Shown here: positions 27,780-41,042 of the stretch, one piece after another | How the letters are laid out: each line of letters starts with the position of its first letter | Numbering within the stretch: the stretch's first letter is position 1 | Assembly (NCBI RefSeq): GCF_023856365.1 | Contig: NC_064539.1 | Coordinates: forward strand, 30,058,118 to 30,122,117 | DNA: 64,000 bases | Source of the DNA: Brienomyrus brachyistius | Taxonomy: Eukaryota; Chordata; Actinopteri; Osteoglossiformes; Mormyridae | Direction of reading: 5' to 3' | Position numbers and translations under genes: made by a program | The notes under the pieces: model-generated | Seen by the model: the letters and a program-made list of their open reading frames with translations, nothing else | What the model was told of the DNA's origin: nothing | The model's database searches: none

Positions 27780-28960
27780 AACAGCTCACAGTAAAAAAAT
27801 GACATCATGCATCCATACCAGTAATTCCTTCAGGCACTATGTGCACTGGAATATCCCAGTTGTCATTTGTTGAATTTGAGAAGCGAATATGTACAAAAAC
27901 AAGGTGTACAACTTAAAATTTAGTGCAGAATTTACTGCTGAAACATTTTGAACAGTAGTCATTACTATTCCTCATTTCAGCCAGTTTAGTACCCTTCAAA
28001 TCCCACCGAGTTTTTTGAAATGCAATTTTAACTATAAATTTATGTATATGATTTTCGTACAAAATTCCAACACACAAAATGCAGTTAATTCTGCTGAGGC
28101 ACCTATAAACTAAACAGCTTAAAGTACTGCTGACAGACATACACTGAATGCATCTCATATCTCCTACAACAAGGTGATATCTAAAAAAATTCCAGCACCT
28201 TTCTTACGTCAATGAACATTTCCTGTCAAACATGAACACCTTGAGGTCACAGTCTTAATCTCTGGCATATATTATGCAGTGGGAGGACCTGACACGTAAC
28301 TGTGAGACTGCATCAGGATTTTCATGTCTTGACCGCCTACTTCTTGCGCTGCTCTTCTCTGCCAGCTGAAGACTTCATTTTGTTTCTGGGAACCCAAGGT
28401 CACAGTTCAGGTGCGGCTCCTGTGCAAATGTATATATTCACAGTGATACTGAATTCCACCTGAACTCAAGCCGTTCTTGAACACCAGAAATGAAAGTAGC
28501 AGTTTCTGCTCAGGTAAGCCGTGCAACGGCTCTATTTTGTCGCCTTTCTTGTAATTCCTAATATTTATACATTTCAACATACAACATATTAGTTTACCAC
28601 ATTGATTTCATGGACATTTCAGCCATTACTATTGATTGTAATTTATATTTTTCAAATGTGTTCTGAAGGACTTTTAGGGATCATGTATACAAAAGCATTT
28701 TAAAAAAAAATCACACTGAACTGTTGTTCCCAGTTTGGCCGTTTCTTTGGCTACATTAACTGGATTACATCACTAAACAACAAAAGACAAAATTGACAGG
28801 CTGAATTAAAGACAGGTTCCTGACAATGATAAAAATCCAGGAAAAAGGATAAAGGAAAAAAATGTATCGTTCAATGAAATGTACCAACCTCTGAACTTCG
28901 TATAAGATTAGCTATATTATCTAACAAAATATACCTAGCAATATGAATCTATTCAATATT
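26650..28960. other. AT-rich intergenic interval between tpst2 and ubc
   Basis: Contains the ubc upstream region and a CA microsatellite. I saw no coding exon. Confidence 0.6.
27742..27772. repeat. (CA)n microsatellite
   Basis: Uninterrupted CA dinucleotides between ubc and tpst2. Similar tracts are at 47409-47452, 55974-56010 and 59428-59467 in sez6l introns. Confidence 0.95.
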
Positions 28961-28962
28961 CA

Positions 28963-28968
28963 TTTAAT
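28963..28968 (-). terminator. tpst2: Possible tpst2 poly(A) signal ATTAAA
   Basis: ATTAAA variant on the minus strand about 250 bases past the stop. Weak support. Confidence 0.2.
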
Positions 28969-29216
28969 CAAGGTTATTAACAGAAAAAAGCATGTAGCAT
29001 AAGTCGAGAAAAAAAGTATAAAAGGATGAAAAGTACGAAATTGAAAGGTGATGAAAATATATAAAAATTATGAAAATAAAATCAGCAGTGAGATATTTTG
29101 AGTCCATTGCCTGATGACAGGAGGTTGTCAGTGCATGGAGGGCTGGGGCCAGGACAGCGCCCGAGGCCCTCTTGTGAGGTCCACCTGGCAAGAGGTGCTG
29201 ATATTCCAGAACCTTT

Positions 29217-29249
29217 TCACCTCTCTGTGTTGGAGCTATTCAGGTACAC
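29217..29249 (-). CDS. tpst2: tpst2 terminal exon, 10 codons plus stop
   Basis: After acceptor CCTCTCAG, phase 0 gives [10 protein letters not shown] and TGA. This resembles the short Ser/Asn-rich human TPST2 terminus (VNQNSTSS...), and the phase fits exon 4 exactly. Read-through of exon 4 would instead add an unrelated tail. Confidence 0.72.
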   Translation of the reverse strand: MYLNSSNTER

Positions 29250-32200
29250 CTGAGAGGAGCAAAGGGGAAAGCAGGGGATATTTATCAAAGAACTGTACAA
29301 CCAAGAACAACGGTACAACGGTGACACAACCAAGAAGAAACATCTGGTACTGAGCAGGCATTCAAAGATACTTCTGCAAAGTTAACAAATATGACAGCAT
29401 ACAATGTACAAGTTATGTGACATATTATATACAGATGCTCCTTGTTTTGCAATGTTTGAGTCCCTAAGAAAGACAACCGATGCAAACTTACTGCAGGCTG
29501 TCCTTTCAAACTGGCTGGTGTTTTGAAGTCCCCTCTCAACACCTGGCAACAAATGTGAGGCACGATCAGGAACAGCAGCAATGCAGGTCTCCTGATACAG
29601 GATTTCAACTCGCAGCATTTACAACATATTGGACTAGGATGAATACATTTAATCTCTGCTGCTTGGGGTGAAGCTCAGGAGCCGAATAAGTAGTATGTCA
29701 CAGTCCCTCAAAAAAACCAATGGGATACCTGGCATATGTCAAAGGTCTTTGTACTTTTTGTATCAGAGTCAAATCTGCTGTTAGAGTACAGATGTAGACT
29801 GACATATCATTACACATTTTACTGTATACTGTTACACATTTACTGGGGCGGATGTGAATTTTACAGCACAGGATTGTCTGCGGCTGGCACTCCCCTACCC
29901 TCTCAGTGTTGTTGACCACCACGGGGTCCGGCTGGCCATAGGCCGGGGGATTGGCGTTTGGGTTGTAGCCCAGTCGGCTCAGCATAGGGGCGATCTCAGC
30001 CATGTCTGCCAGGACGTCAGCTGGGATGTGGCCGACCCAGCGTGTGAGGGCCTCCATGTTCACTGGCTTGATCACCTGGTCTGTGGAGCGCTCGATCCTA
30101 AAGGAAGTGGTGGTGGGGGGGGGGGGAGTTATAACAATGTGCCCACAGCATCTCAGCGACTGGCTACCAGGAAAACTTCAGGCCCGTCTTTGCTTGTATT
30201 ACCAGTTCAGTTGGCTCCCTTATTTTCTTTCATAATAAGTGTGAAACAAGCTAATCTAAACACAATGGGCCATTTCTATGCTCCGCACAATGGCTGGCGG
30301 CCCCCCCAGTGTGCTAAAGATTTAACCAGAATCTGTGTCTATGTGCAGACTCCATGTGTTGTACTCGGATCGTCCCCCACACTTCCTGAGGGTGAGCTGC
30401 CGTTTCCTGTTTTAAAATGAGCAGGTCTTTTATAATCAGACTCAGCAAACAGGAGACAGTGGATTGTGTGCATGAGAGCATAGAGCTACAGTACCACAGC
30501 CGTTACGTGACCGCTTAAGAGGATGTTCACCTGGGCAGAAGGGTACAGTGCACCGAGTACCAAACTGGTTATGACTGGAAATCCACCATTGTAGTACAGA
30601 GGGATTTGTAAGTAATGAATTCATAAATGACGTAATCTTAAACCATCTCGTTACTGTGAGCAACATATCAATACAGACACTCCCTTGGTTATGATGGGGT
30701 TACATTCTGATAAACCTATCCATCCATCCATTTACCAAACCGCTTATCCTACTGGGTCGCGGGGGGTCTGGAGCCTATCCCAGAAGCAATGGGCACGAGG
30801 CAGGGAACAACCCAGGATGGGGGGGCCAGCCCATCGCAGGGCACACTCATATACACCATTCACTCAGGCATGCACACCTATGGGCAATTTTAGCAACTCC
30901 AATTAGCCTCAGCATGTTTTTGGACTGTGGGGGGAAACCGGAGTACCCGGAGGAAACACCACGACGACATGGGGAGAACATGCAAACTCCACACACATGT
31001 GACCCAGGCGGAGACTCAAACCCAGGTCCCAGAGGTATGAGGCAACAGTGCTAACCACTGCACCACCATGCCGGCCCTTACAGTGCTAACCACTGCCTGA
31101 TAAACCTATCGTAAGACGAAAATATCTTAAGGTGAAAATGCATTTTAAAACAGTTCAACTAACCTAACAAACATCACAGCCCAGCCTAGCCCACCTTAAA
31201 CATGCTTAGAACACTTACATTAGCCTACGGTTGGACAAAATCATTAACAGAAAGTGCACCCAGATGCAGGCACACGCAGGTGCGCACGGTCTCACCGTGA
31301 CAGGGACACGCCCCCCAGCTGGCCAATGGCCTCCTCGTGGTGCAGCACGCCCTCATGCCACGGCACGTCCAAGAAGTGCAGCACCGCCTGCAGCGTGGCG
31401 CGCGGCTGCAGCACCAGGCTCTCGTAGCGCACCGTCATGCAGCGGGCCGAGCCCACCTGCATGCACTGCGCCAGCATGGCCTCTACCGCATGGTTCCATT
31501 TGCTCAGGCAGTCCCGGTAGCTGGACAGGTCGAAGCCCGCGATGGTGACGCGCCGTGAGATCATGGAGTGCACGGCTGCTCGGCCATCACGCAGCATCAG
31601 TAGGAACTTGGAGCTGAATGGGGGGGGGGGGGGGGGAGAAGCGGGCAAGGGAGGGGGGAAAGGAGGGTGTAAAAAAAAGGTGGGTGAGGTAAGCAGGTAA
31701 GCATAAATGACTGAGTAAAGGGGTGGGAGGTATGGAAAACTGGGGGGGGTGGACTAAAGTAAATGGTAGAATTACCAAGTAAGCAGGGAGATCAGAAGAC
31801 AGAGATGAATAACTTAAAACGACGTTTTAATAATAAGGGACAATGCTGAGGCTGTTTGATACAGACGAAACATACAGAGAGCAGAAGTGAAAGTGTGCAT
31901 CAAAGGGTGCAGTTTCGGCCTCAGAATGTAGGCCAATAGGAGAAAAGGCTCAGAGAGATGACTAATACGAAGTGAAAAAGCAGAATAACAGGACAGAAAG
32001 CTGGGGTGGGATAGAGACAGCAGGGTGAAACAGCCCAGAGAGCAGGCTAATATAAAGCACAGAGCAAGCGGACACAGAAAAATGTTACATAAATCATAAA
32101 AAACAAGAGTTATAACAAGATAATACACAGAAGAGGTCAATAAAAAAGTCTAGTGCAGAGAGGAGTGTAATGAGTAATGAGTAATGAGTACGCCTGTAGG

Positions 32201-35200
32201 CAAAGTGGGACAATACAGCAGACATCCCACCACTCCCGGACGTTCCGGGAATCTCCCGCTTGTTGACAGTAGCTCCCTCATATCCTCCGATTATATACAA
32301 CATCCTGGACATTTGTTTTTTGGAGCGAAAGCAACGTGAGCAAGAAAGCAGAGACTCCAGAGGTTATCTAGGATATTTGGAGAAGGAGAGTTGGGTCAGG
32401 AAGCCGCTATCAACATGCAGGGAAATCCAGAAACTTCCATAAGAGCTGGGATGTCTGATATAAAGAGCAGAACAGGAAAAAGGGCGAGGAAAGAAAGCCA
32501 GGAACCAGGATGACAGCAAAAAAAGAGAACACATACACAGAATATACACAGAGTATGGTGAGTAGGGTAATGCAGAGAGCAGCATAACACAGCTCACAGA
32601 CAGAGCATGGTGAGTAGGGTAATGCAGAGAGCAGCATAACACAGCTCACAGACAGAGCATGGTGAGTAGGGTAATGCAGAGAGCAGCATAACACAGCTCA
32701 CAGAGAGAGTATGGTGAGTATGGTAATGCAGAGAGCAGCATAACACAACTCACAGACAGAGCATGGTGAGTAGGGTAATGCAGGGAGCAGCATAACACAG
32801 CTCACAGACAGAGCATGGTGAGTAGGGTAATGCAGAGAGCAGCATAACACAGCTCACAGATAGAGCATGGTGAGTAGGGTAATGCAGAGAGCATGCCAAC
32901 ACAGCTCACAGACAGAGTATGGTGAGTAGGGTAATGCAGAGAGCAGCATAACACAGCTCACAGACAGAGCAGGGTGAGTAGGGTAATGCAGGGAGCAGCA
33001 TAACACAGCTCACAGACAGAGCATGGTGAGTAGGGTAATGCAGAGAGCAGCATAACACAGCTCACAGACAGAGCATGGTGAGTAGGGTAATGCAGAGAGC
33101 AGCATAACACAGCTCACAGACAGAGCATGGTGAGTAGGGTAATGCAGAGAGCAGGCTAACACAGCTCACAGAGAGAGTATGGTGAGTATGGTAATGCAGA
33201 GAGCAGCATAACACAGCTCACAGACAGAGCATGGTGAGTAGGGTAATGCAGGGAGCAGCATAACACAGCTCACAGACAGAGCATGGTGAGTAGGGTAATG
33301 CAGAGAGCAGCATAACACAGCTCACAGATAGAGCATGGTGAGTAGGGTAATGCAGAGAGCATGCTAACACAGCTCACAGACAGAGTATGGTGAGTAGGGT
33401 AATGCAGAGAGCAGCATAACACAGCTCACAGACAGAGCATGGTGAGTAGGGTAATGCAGAGAGCAGCATAACACAGCTCACAGACAGAGCATGGTGAGTA
33501 GGGTAATGCAGAGAGCAGCATAACACAGCTCACAGACAGAGCATGGTGAGTAGGGTAATGCAGAGAGCAGCATAACACAGCTCACAGACAGAGCATGGTG
33601 AGTAGGGTAATGCAGAGAGCAGCATAACACAGCTCACAGACAGAGCATGGTGAGTAGGGTAATGCAGAGAGCAGGCTAACACAGCTCACAGAGAGAGTAT
33701 GGTGAGTATGGTAATGCAGAGAGCAGCATAACACAGCTCACAGACAGAGCATGGTGAGTAGGGTAATGCAGGGAGCAGCATAACACAGCTCACAGACAGA
33801 GCATGGTGAGTAGGGTAATGCAGAGAGCAGCATAACACAGCTCACAGATAGAGCATGGTGAGTAGGGTAATGCAGAGAGCATGCTAACACAGCTCACAGA
33901 CAGAGTATGGTGAGTAGGGTAATGCAGAGAGCAGCATAACACAGCTCACAGACAGAGCATGGTGAGTAGGGTAATGCAGAGAGCAGCATAACACAGCTCA
34001 CAGACAGAGCATGGTGAGTAGGGTAATGCAGAGAGCAGCATAACACAGCTCACAGACAGAGCATGGTGAGTAGGGTAATGCAGAGAGCAGCATAACACAG
34101 CTCACAGACAGAGCATGGTGAGTAGGGTAATGCAGAGAGCAGCATAACACAGCTCACAGACAGAGCATGGTGAGTAGGGTAATGCAGAGAGCAGGCTAAC
34201 ACAACTCACAGAGAGACTATGGTGAGTATGGTAATGCAGGGAGCAGCATAACACAGCTCACAGACAGAGCATGGTGAGTAGGGTAATGCAGGGAGCAGCA
34301 TAACACAGCTCACAGACAGAGCAGGGTGAGTAGGGTAATGCAGGGAGCAGCATAACACAGCTCACAGACAGAGCATGGTGAGTAGGGTAATGCAGAGAGC
34401 AGCATAACACAGCTCACAGACAGAGCATGGTGAGTAGGGTAATGCAGAGAGCAGCATAACACAGCTCACAGACAGAGCATGGTGAGTAGGGTAATGCAGA
34501 GAGCAGCATAACACAGCTCACAGACAGAGCATGGTGAGTAGGGTAATGCAGAGAGCAGCATAACAGCTTACAGACAGAGCATGGTGAGTAGGGTAATGCA
34601 AAGAGCAGCATAACACAGCTCACAGACAGAGCATGGTGAGTAGGGTAATGCAGACAGCATGCTAACACAGCTCACAGACAGAGCATGGTGAGTAGGGTAA
34701 TGCAAAGAGCAGCATAACACAGCTCACAGACAGAGCATGGTGAGTAGGGTAATGCAGGGAGCAGCATAACACAGCTCACAGACAGAGCAGGGTCAGTAGG
34801 GTAATGCAGGGAGCAGCATAACACAGCTCACAGACAGAGCATGGTGAGTAGGGTAATGCAGAGAGCAGCATAACACAGCTCACAGACAGAGCATGGTGAG
34901 TAGGGTAATGCAGAGAGCAGCATAACACAGCTCACAGACAGAGCATGGTGAGTAGGGTAATGCAGAGAGCAGCATAACACAGCTCACAGACAGAGCATGG
35001 TGAGTAGGGTAATGCAGAGAGCAGCATAACAGCTTACAGACAGAGTATGGTGAGTAGGGTAATGCAGAGAGCAGCATAACACAGCTCACAGACAGAGCAT
35101 GGTGAGTAGGGTAATGCAGACAGCATGCTAACACAGCTCACAGACAGAGTATGGTGAGTAGGGTAATGCAAAGAGCAGCATAACACAGCTCACAGATAGA

Positions 35201-35900
35201 GCATGGTGAGTAGGGTAATGCAGAGAGCAGCATAACACAGCTCACAGACAGAGCATGGTGAGTAGGGTAATGCAGAGAGCAGCATAACACAGCTCACAGA
35301 TAGAGCATGGTGAGTAGGCTAATGCAAAGAGCAGGCTAACACAGCTCACAGACAGAGAATGGTGAGCTTATATAGGATAGGAGAGCATGTGGAAACCTCT
35401 TACTTGGGGAAAAGGTGTGAGAGGTAGACAGCACTTTTCAGTGTGAAGGGGTCTTTGTTGCAAAGCAGTGGGGCAGGTTCCCCATGCCTCGCGATCACTT
35501 CCAGCAGAAAGGCAGCCACAGCTGAGTCCAGCACCTCCTGGTTGACGCCCGCCTCATCGAGCCGCTGGCGCTCCTGTCCGGGCCGCGCCCAACCCTGGCG
35601 GAGGGCCAGCAGGCGTGGAATAACGCGGGTCTCCTCACCACAGCGCACATGTGGGTGGGCATCCAGCATGGCACGCATGAGGGTAGTCCCCGACCGAGGC
35701 ACGCCACCCACAAACACCAGCGGGGCATCGCGCCCGTACCGGTACTCGGTGTGCTGCCAGTCGCGCACCGACACCGAAGGCGCCCCAGCTATCCGTCTGC
35801 GACGCGGGCACTCTAGCGCCCCCCGGAGGAGCCGCAGCAGGATGCAGACTGCCAGGAGGCACAGCAGTCCTGTGGCCCCACGGCGTGCAGTCAGGCGCAT
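29217..35900 (-). CDS. tpst2: Protein-tyrosine sulfotransferase 2, five coding exons, 365 aa
   Basis: Type II trans-Golgi enzyme that transfers sulfate from PAPS to tyrosines of secreted and membrane proteins. Joined exons: 35404-35900, 31296-31613, 29899-30097, 29492-29542, 29217-29249; 1098 nt with continuous phase. Residues about 8-28 form the signal anchor. [12 protein letters not shown] (about 65-76) is the PAPS 5'-phosphosulfate loop, and the GEETR motif carries the likely catalytic Glu90 (human Glu99). Exon 2 has the second PAPS-binding block ([16 protein letters not shown]) and exon 3 the [13 protein letters not shown] block. The MRL start, the [11 protein letters not shown] tail and the SEZ6L neighbour point to TPST2 rather than TPST1. 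Upstream GTG codons at 35921 are not a start. Intron 1 (3.8 kb) holds a 52-bp satellite array and intron 2 a recent retroposon. No frameshifts were found. Promoter and 5' UTR exons were not identified. Confidence 0.93.
29492..29542 (-). CDS. tpst2: tpst2 coding exon 4 (51 nt)
   Basis: Encodes [17 protein letters not shown], matching the human TPST2 VLKGDYKTPANLKG segment. Acceptor TTGCCAG, donor GCA|GTAAGT. Confidence 0.88.
29899..30097 (-). CDS. tpst2: tpst2 coding exon 3
   Basis: 199 nt encoding [20 protein letters not shown] through NNTER. Acceptor CTTTAG, donor AGG|GTAGGG. Ends in phase 0. Confidence 0.93.
30721..31096 (-). mobile_element. Full-length tRNA-headed retroposon (SINE-like) with 14-bp target duplication
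   Basis: A direct repeat CTGATAAACCTATC flanks it at 30707-30720 and 31097-31110. On the minus strand the head contains a box A-like GTGGTGCAGTGGTTAGCA and a box B-like GGTTTGAGTC, and the tail is GCGGTTTGGTAAATGGATGG. Lies in tpst2 intron 2. Short copies of the same family are at 22.1 and 51.7 kb. Confidence 0.85.
31296..31613 (-). CDS. tpst2: tpst2 coding exon 2
   Basis: 318 nt encoding [19 protein letters not shown] through [15 protein letters not shown]. The acceptor is ATTCAG preceded by a run of 17 C residues. Donor CG|GTGAGA leaves phase 2. Confidence 0.94.
32550..35365. repeat. 52-bp minisatellite array, about 54 units, in tpst2 intron 1
   Basis: The unit begins AGCATAACACAGCTCACAGA and ends in GCAGAGAGC, 52 bp long. 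Units differ by a few marker bases. A marked unit (GAGAGAGTATGG) recurs at 32703, 33171, 33691 and 34211, i.e. 9, 10 and 10 units apart, showing higher-order repeats. A second higher-order block of 466 bp (34.4-34.9 kb and 34.9-35.35 kb) carries a 50-bp unit at 34561 and 35027. 52 is not divisible by three, so open frames here are not coding. Confidence 0.97.
35404..35900 (-). CDS. tpst2: tpst2 coding exon 1 (anchor, PAPS loop, catalytic Glu)
   Basis: Opens at ATG 35900 and ends CCCAA|GTAAGA in phase 2. Contains the membrane anchor, [26 protein letters not shown] and [13 protein letters not shown]-rich relative to its introns. Confidence 0.94.
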
Positions 35901-38900
35901 GGCCGTCAAGGACCCCCCCACCCCGTCAGCACGGGCTCAGACAGAGGGGGGTCCCAGGAGCTGGGGGGGGCCACCACGCATCATACACTGAGTAAAGAAA
36001 ACAAGAGGATAAAAATGAGAAAACATATTAAGCAACAAATAAAGCGAAAGGCAGCAGTAGATCCTTCCTTAATATTTTGTTAAACATTTTTAAATACTAA
36101 TACATACACAGCTGTTCCATTCCCATATATTACTATATATATTATAAAAGTACATATGTACTTTTAAACAAGCATATATACTTCCAGGTAAGCAGATTAG
36201 TTTAGAGCTGTGAATGCAGACAATACAGAGAAAGGAGCCCCCAAGAGAATGATGAATACCTTATGAGCCAAACACTAAAGGTACGTGACATATATTATAC
36301 TTTGGCCACAGCATGAGAAGAACCAGTGTGTTGGAAAAGACCGAAGTGGTTGGGGGGAAAAAAAAATTGATTTCACTCCCTGTCCTGTTTAGGCAAATAG
36401 AGGCTCACAGTGATACAAGCCATAATGAAACACTACCAACACCCACGCATGTCTGTTAATTATAACACTGACAGTGCTCCAAGATACTAAAACCAAAAGC
36501 AGGGTCACATCTGAGCCATAAAAGTGAAGTAAAATCCAGCCACTGCCAGCAGAAGATAACAGATTCAAGTAGGACTAAAGTGAAATCAGCCACAATAAAC
36601 CTTCCATACTTTCACATGGCCTGAGAGCCGAACCGTCCCAATTAGGGCAGAGTGATTTTACATTTACCCAAAATCCTCAGAGCAATCCCCAACCCATGAT
36701 TCATTCTTGCTCATTCCTACTCTACACACGTCAAACCCCAGGCCGCGATTACAAATAATTAGCACACCAACTGCAAGAACAACTCCCAGAATACATTGTT
36801 CCTACCATCCCAGCCAAACGGTGGACACAGATAAGGACCCTGGAACTCACACTATAAGCCAACATTAGGAGCTCTCCACCACATGAAAGACGATCGAGAC
36901 AGACCCTCCCGGGCTGCAATTTCAGCTGCAGCTGAGAGCTTATTTATGGATTATTTTAACTGTTCCTGTTCGCAGCTGAAGATCAGACAAGAGTGTCGCT
37001 GCTTTCACTCGCATTCCTGTCGTCACACACTGCAAGCGCACCGGTCCAGCTAGGCTACTTGGGTTTTGTTTTTGTCGTTTTGTTTTTCCTCTTTCGTGCG
37101 GTTTCCTGAAACGAGTGAAAAGGTCACTGCTGCACCTTGCAGCAGGCAAACAGCCGCAGCAACAAAAGTGCATGAAACCGCCGGCAAGCACGCGCAGCTC
37201 ACCGTGCTGTGAAAGACCCTGTAGATCTTTCCGGAATGTTTGCATTAGCAGCTGTCATGCAAAGCTGGCACTCAGGACCCTGACATTACTGTGACTCAAG
37301 CCAATTTGCATATTGTCAAGCACTGTGTGGTGCGTCACACTTTTTTTTGTCACAACCCTTATCTGACCACAGAAACTGGTAAACAGCAAGTATGATGCTT
37401 TGACAGTGTCTGGTTTACAAGCCTCTATATGCAAGTCTTTGGCTTCTGGGGTTATAAGCAGATGGAGTGTCCTTGCGCGGGAGAATCCATCTGTGAGCAA
37501 ATCTCTGCGCCCCCTGTGCACGTCCGGGTGAGCGTGCTGGCCTCCCCGTCCTGACCTCCCGGTGCGGGCGGACGGAAAGCACTTCAAACCGACACACAGC
37601 CGGGGTCCCTGGAGAAGGCCCTCCATCTGGCAGCCACCACAAACACTAAATTATGGCCGGCAGAGATGGATAGCAGAGAGGATCTCATTTCACACTCCTG
37701 AAGCAGTAGCAGGTTGAATGGCAGCAGAGCGAAGTGCAATGAGGACGGCAGCCATAACAGAGACAGAATCGCAGGCCATCTCACCAAAACCGGGGCAAAT
37801 GAAAATATCAGCGGCAGCAACATTCGGCGGCATGTCGGCTAAGCCTCCCAAGGAACCCTGATCTCTCCGCATCGCCTCCAAAATCTGAAGTTGTCGGTTG
37901 CAGCTCCTGATAAGAGTAGTTTCAGCTCCAATTTCAGTTCTGTTTTGAACAAAAGGACTTCAAGTACGAGTCTGTGAAATATGCTGCGATTAACATAACT
38001 TCGCTTTATGATTTTATGAAAAACACAACAAAAATGTTTTCACAAGAAGTCCTAACACAAATATACTAATTTGCTGCTTGTTGGAGTAACATTCACATGC
38101 CTCAGATATTTATTATACTATTAAATGTAGAGGGCAGGGTTTGGGCCATTCTGGAATACATTCATCATTTCCAATCCAAAGCAGGAAATGCAACTGGTTT
38201 TGGGATTGGAAAGAAATGGGAAACTTAAATTCCAACTCCAGTTCTATATGCTGATTTGGATGGGAATTGATAATTGCATTCCGGAATGGGCCCAACCTGG
38301 AATAATAAACACGCAAAGAATGTTCTTTTTAAGTTTTTGAGTGAAGTTTCAATAGCATCTTGATTTCAGATAGCTAGATTTAAACAAAAGGTCGAAGACC
38401 TTCAAAATTCAAACATATCTTCTGCTGTTGTGTGCAAATCATGCATATAGTCTCATAAAAAGCGAAACAGACAGTAGAGGCAGGGGAGGAAAATGACAGA
38501 AAGAAGTACTGGAACGGGAGAAGGGTGAAGAGTTGCAGGCTAAAGGATGCTAAACATCAAGTCAAAAAGTACAGCGCAGGCAGAGGTAGTGAAAAATTAC
38601 CCAGCAGCCTGGGAATTTGAGGTTTGCACTGAACAGGAAGTTGCCCGTTTGGTAACATAAAGAAAGGGGATGATGCAGCCATTTTGGTGCCGCGTGGTTG
38701 GGCAGCGGAGCGCGAGAAGGACGTGTCCTCATTCTGACTTTGTGAAAAGAAAGATAGAAAAAAAAGCCTCCATCTGCACAGGAGCTGTGCCCAGTTCGGC
38801 CAGCACACCACAGGAACCCGGCTCCCAGCATGCAAACGTGCGGCGCACATCTCCCTCCCGGCAGCCAGTGGGACCACATGAACCAGTGCAGCTCTGGTTG

Positions 38901-41030
38901 GTCGCCTTACTCTTGGATAAGGCATCCAAAGCTGGATTTACATACCACACTTGTTTACATGACCAAGGGAATAGAGAAGAGTGCTTAAAAATAAATAAAT
39001 AAAATGTCTTTGAAAAGGGACACTGCTGGACCAGTTCTGGCGAAAGCTATCCAAGGCACAATCCAAATATGCAGCCATCTGAAAACGGGCCGGTTCCTGA
39101 CAGAGAACATATGAAAACAGGAGTCATCATCATGCCAGTTGTCATGGAGAATGAAACCAGCAAACCTTGCCTAATTCATTTGTGATTCTTTTTTCGTTCA
39201 GAATCTGATCTCACCAAACACCTGTTTGCCTTTACAGTGCGCTGGCAAATTACAGTCACACGTAGATTATGATGCTTTAAGATTCAAGAAGGTTCATTTG
39301 TCACATGCACAGCTGTGTATCTACAGCATGCAGTCTGCGTGTTTAAATAAAGACAGAGGAAATCTAAAAGTATGGTATTATGACAGAGGAATCACACTTT
39401 GAGCTGTTAGTACTGGCTTTGACCTTGCAAGCTGAAATGAATATTTGGGAGACACCTATCAACTTGCCCCGGCTGTCATCTCTTATACACAACCCGCCAT
39501 TTTTTCCACGTTAAGTTACCTACTTTATGAAGGATTTGGTGACTCTAAAGCTCTTTCCTGCAGCCACGTCTCTGATCTTACGAGATAGTAAGACGACTCC
39601 CTTTCCATTTTCACAGTAAACCTAAATGGTCTCGGAAATACCAGATTTGAATCTGTAAAACTATATGGTGCCTCTTTTGTCCACAGGTCGCATGTAAGAC
39701 AGTTAACGGTACCCTCAACTGCACTCAAAACAACGGCACATGGCAGGTTCTAATACATGGAGAAACCAGTTGAGTACAGCAACAATGTATTTCCCTACAC
39801 AACTGACGTACAACCAGCACTAGTTATATTGTGCAACAGTAAAGGCAACGATATCGCCGACAGCACAAGGCTCATTAACCGGCATAATCATACGCTGAAT
39901 CCCAATTTAGCGTTATGAAAATGGTTATACCAGTCAACATGTAGGCCTATCGACTTGAAATATGGGAAAATTGTACTATTTCCCGATTGTTTTTAGGTGA
40001 CTAGGTATCGCGGGGCTGCGTGCTTTGAGATGGGCTCAGATGCACGGGTCCATTGCAGTACGCTGTGCAAAGCCACGCACCCCCCTCACGCCGGTCCGAG
40101 AGCACATCCCCTCCGACATTTCATTTACCTGCCACTGTTACACCCAGACAGAGACTCTCAGTCCTTATGAATCTGATCGGTGCCCCACTCGCAAAAAAAG
40201 CAGAACTGCTTTCAGTTGGACGCTGCTTCTGCGAGCGACACCGGAGTCCCGTTTATTGTCAGTGGTGATGTGACAGTGATGTTACCGTCTCGGCACACAG
40301 ACGCGTATAAGGCGGCGATCGGCGGACTTACGGTCTCGCTGGACGTCTTGGTGATCGCGGGCTGTCACCTATTTCGTTTTGTTTTATCCTTTGCCTTTCC
40401 GTGCTCACAAACACCACTATTGCCTCACTCGGCTTCAGCAAAAAAATAAAAAACTAAAGGTGGGTGGAGCATTTCTTGCAAGTAAGGAGACGTCAGAAAT
40501 ACACCCCCCCTCCCGAAGAAAGGGGTGGAAACCGAAAAAGAAACTGCATCCTCCACTTCTTCTTGGTTTTTGTTACAATGTTTATGATAAAGATACGAAA
40601 CCATTTAGCTGAAAATTGCCCAGACGGAATAGAGGAACTCGAAAGTTGTGCGCGATCCTAAGCAAGGTTCTGTGGGTTTAAAGCCAAAATTTGTATCGAA
40701 TTTCTGTAGGCCTATTATGTATCGTTTTTAATCCGTATAAACTTAAACACAAACCACAATCCCCACCTAAAGTCATGTACTGCTGCGTCCCGTAATAATT
40801 CTGAAATTAAACCAAGTCTACTGATAATTCGTAATTATAATTCAGTCTCTGCTGTAACATATCGGCATCCAAAATATTTTAAACTCATCTTACTTAATGT
40901 TTGATGGAAATAACTAAACTGATTTACTTTGCGAAGTATCTACTTTATTTTGTATCTACTTTAAACTGATCTACTTTAGAAAGAAGAAAGAATTGAACAG
41001 GTTACATTTTTAAAAAGATTTTATTTGTTC
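35901..41030. other. Interval between sez6l 3' end and tpst2 first coding exon
   Basis: Should contain the tpst2 promoter and any 5' UTR exons, which I could not place. No other coding exon recognised. Confidence 0.5.
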
Positions 41031-41032
41031 TT

Positions 41033-41042
41033 TTTATTTATT
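41033..41042 (-). terminator. sez6l: Candidate sez6l poly(A) signal cluster
   Basis: Overlapping AATAAATAAA on the minus strand about 750 bases past the stop, with another AATAAA at 41020-41025. Confidence 0.35.

Noticed and set aside
28330..28400. Possible tpst2 terminal exon (MKSSAGREEQRKK frame)
   Set aside because: It does not match phase and has no TPST2 likeness; the 29217-29249 exon fits both.
32364..35134. Repeating minus-strand frames ([14 protein letters not shown])
   Set aside because: They arise from the 52-bp array, whose unit length rotates the frame; not a protein.
32550..35365. CRISPR-like repeat array
   Set aside because: Units are contiguous with no unique spacers and lie inside a fish intron.
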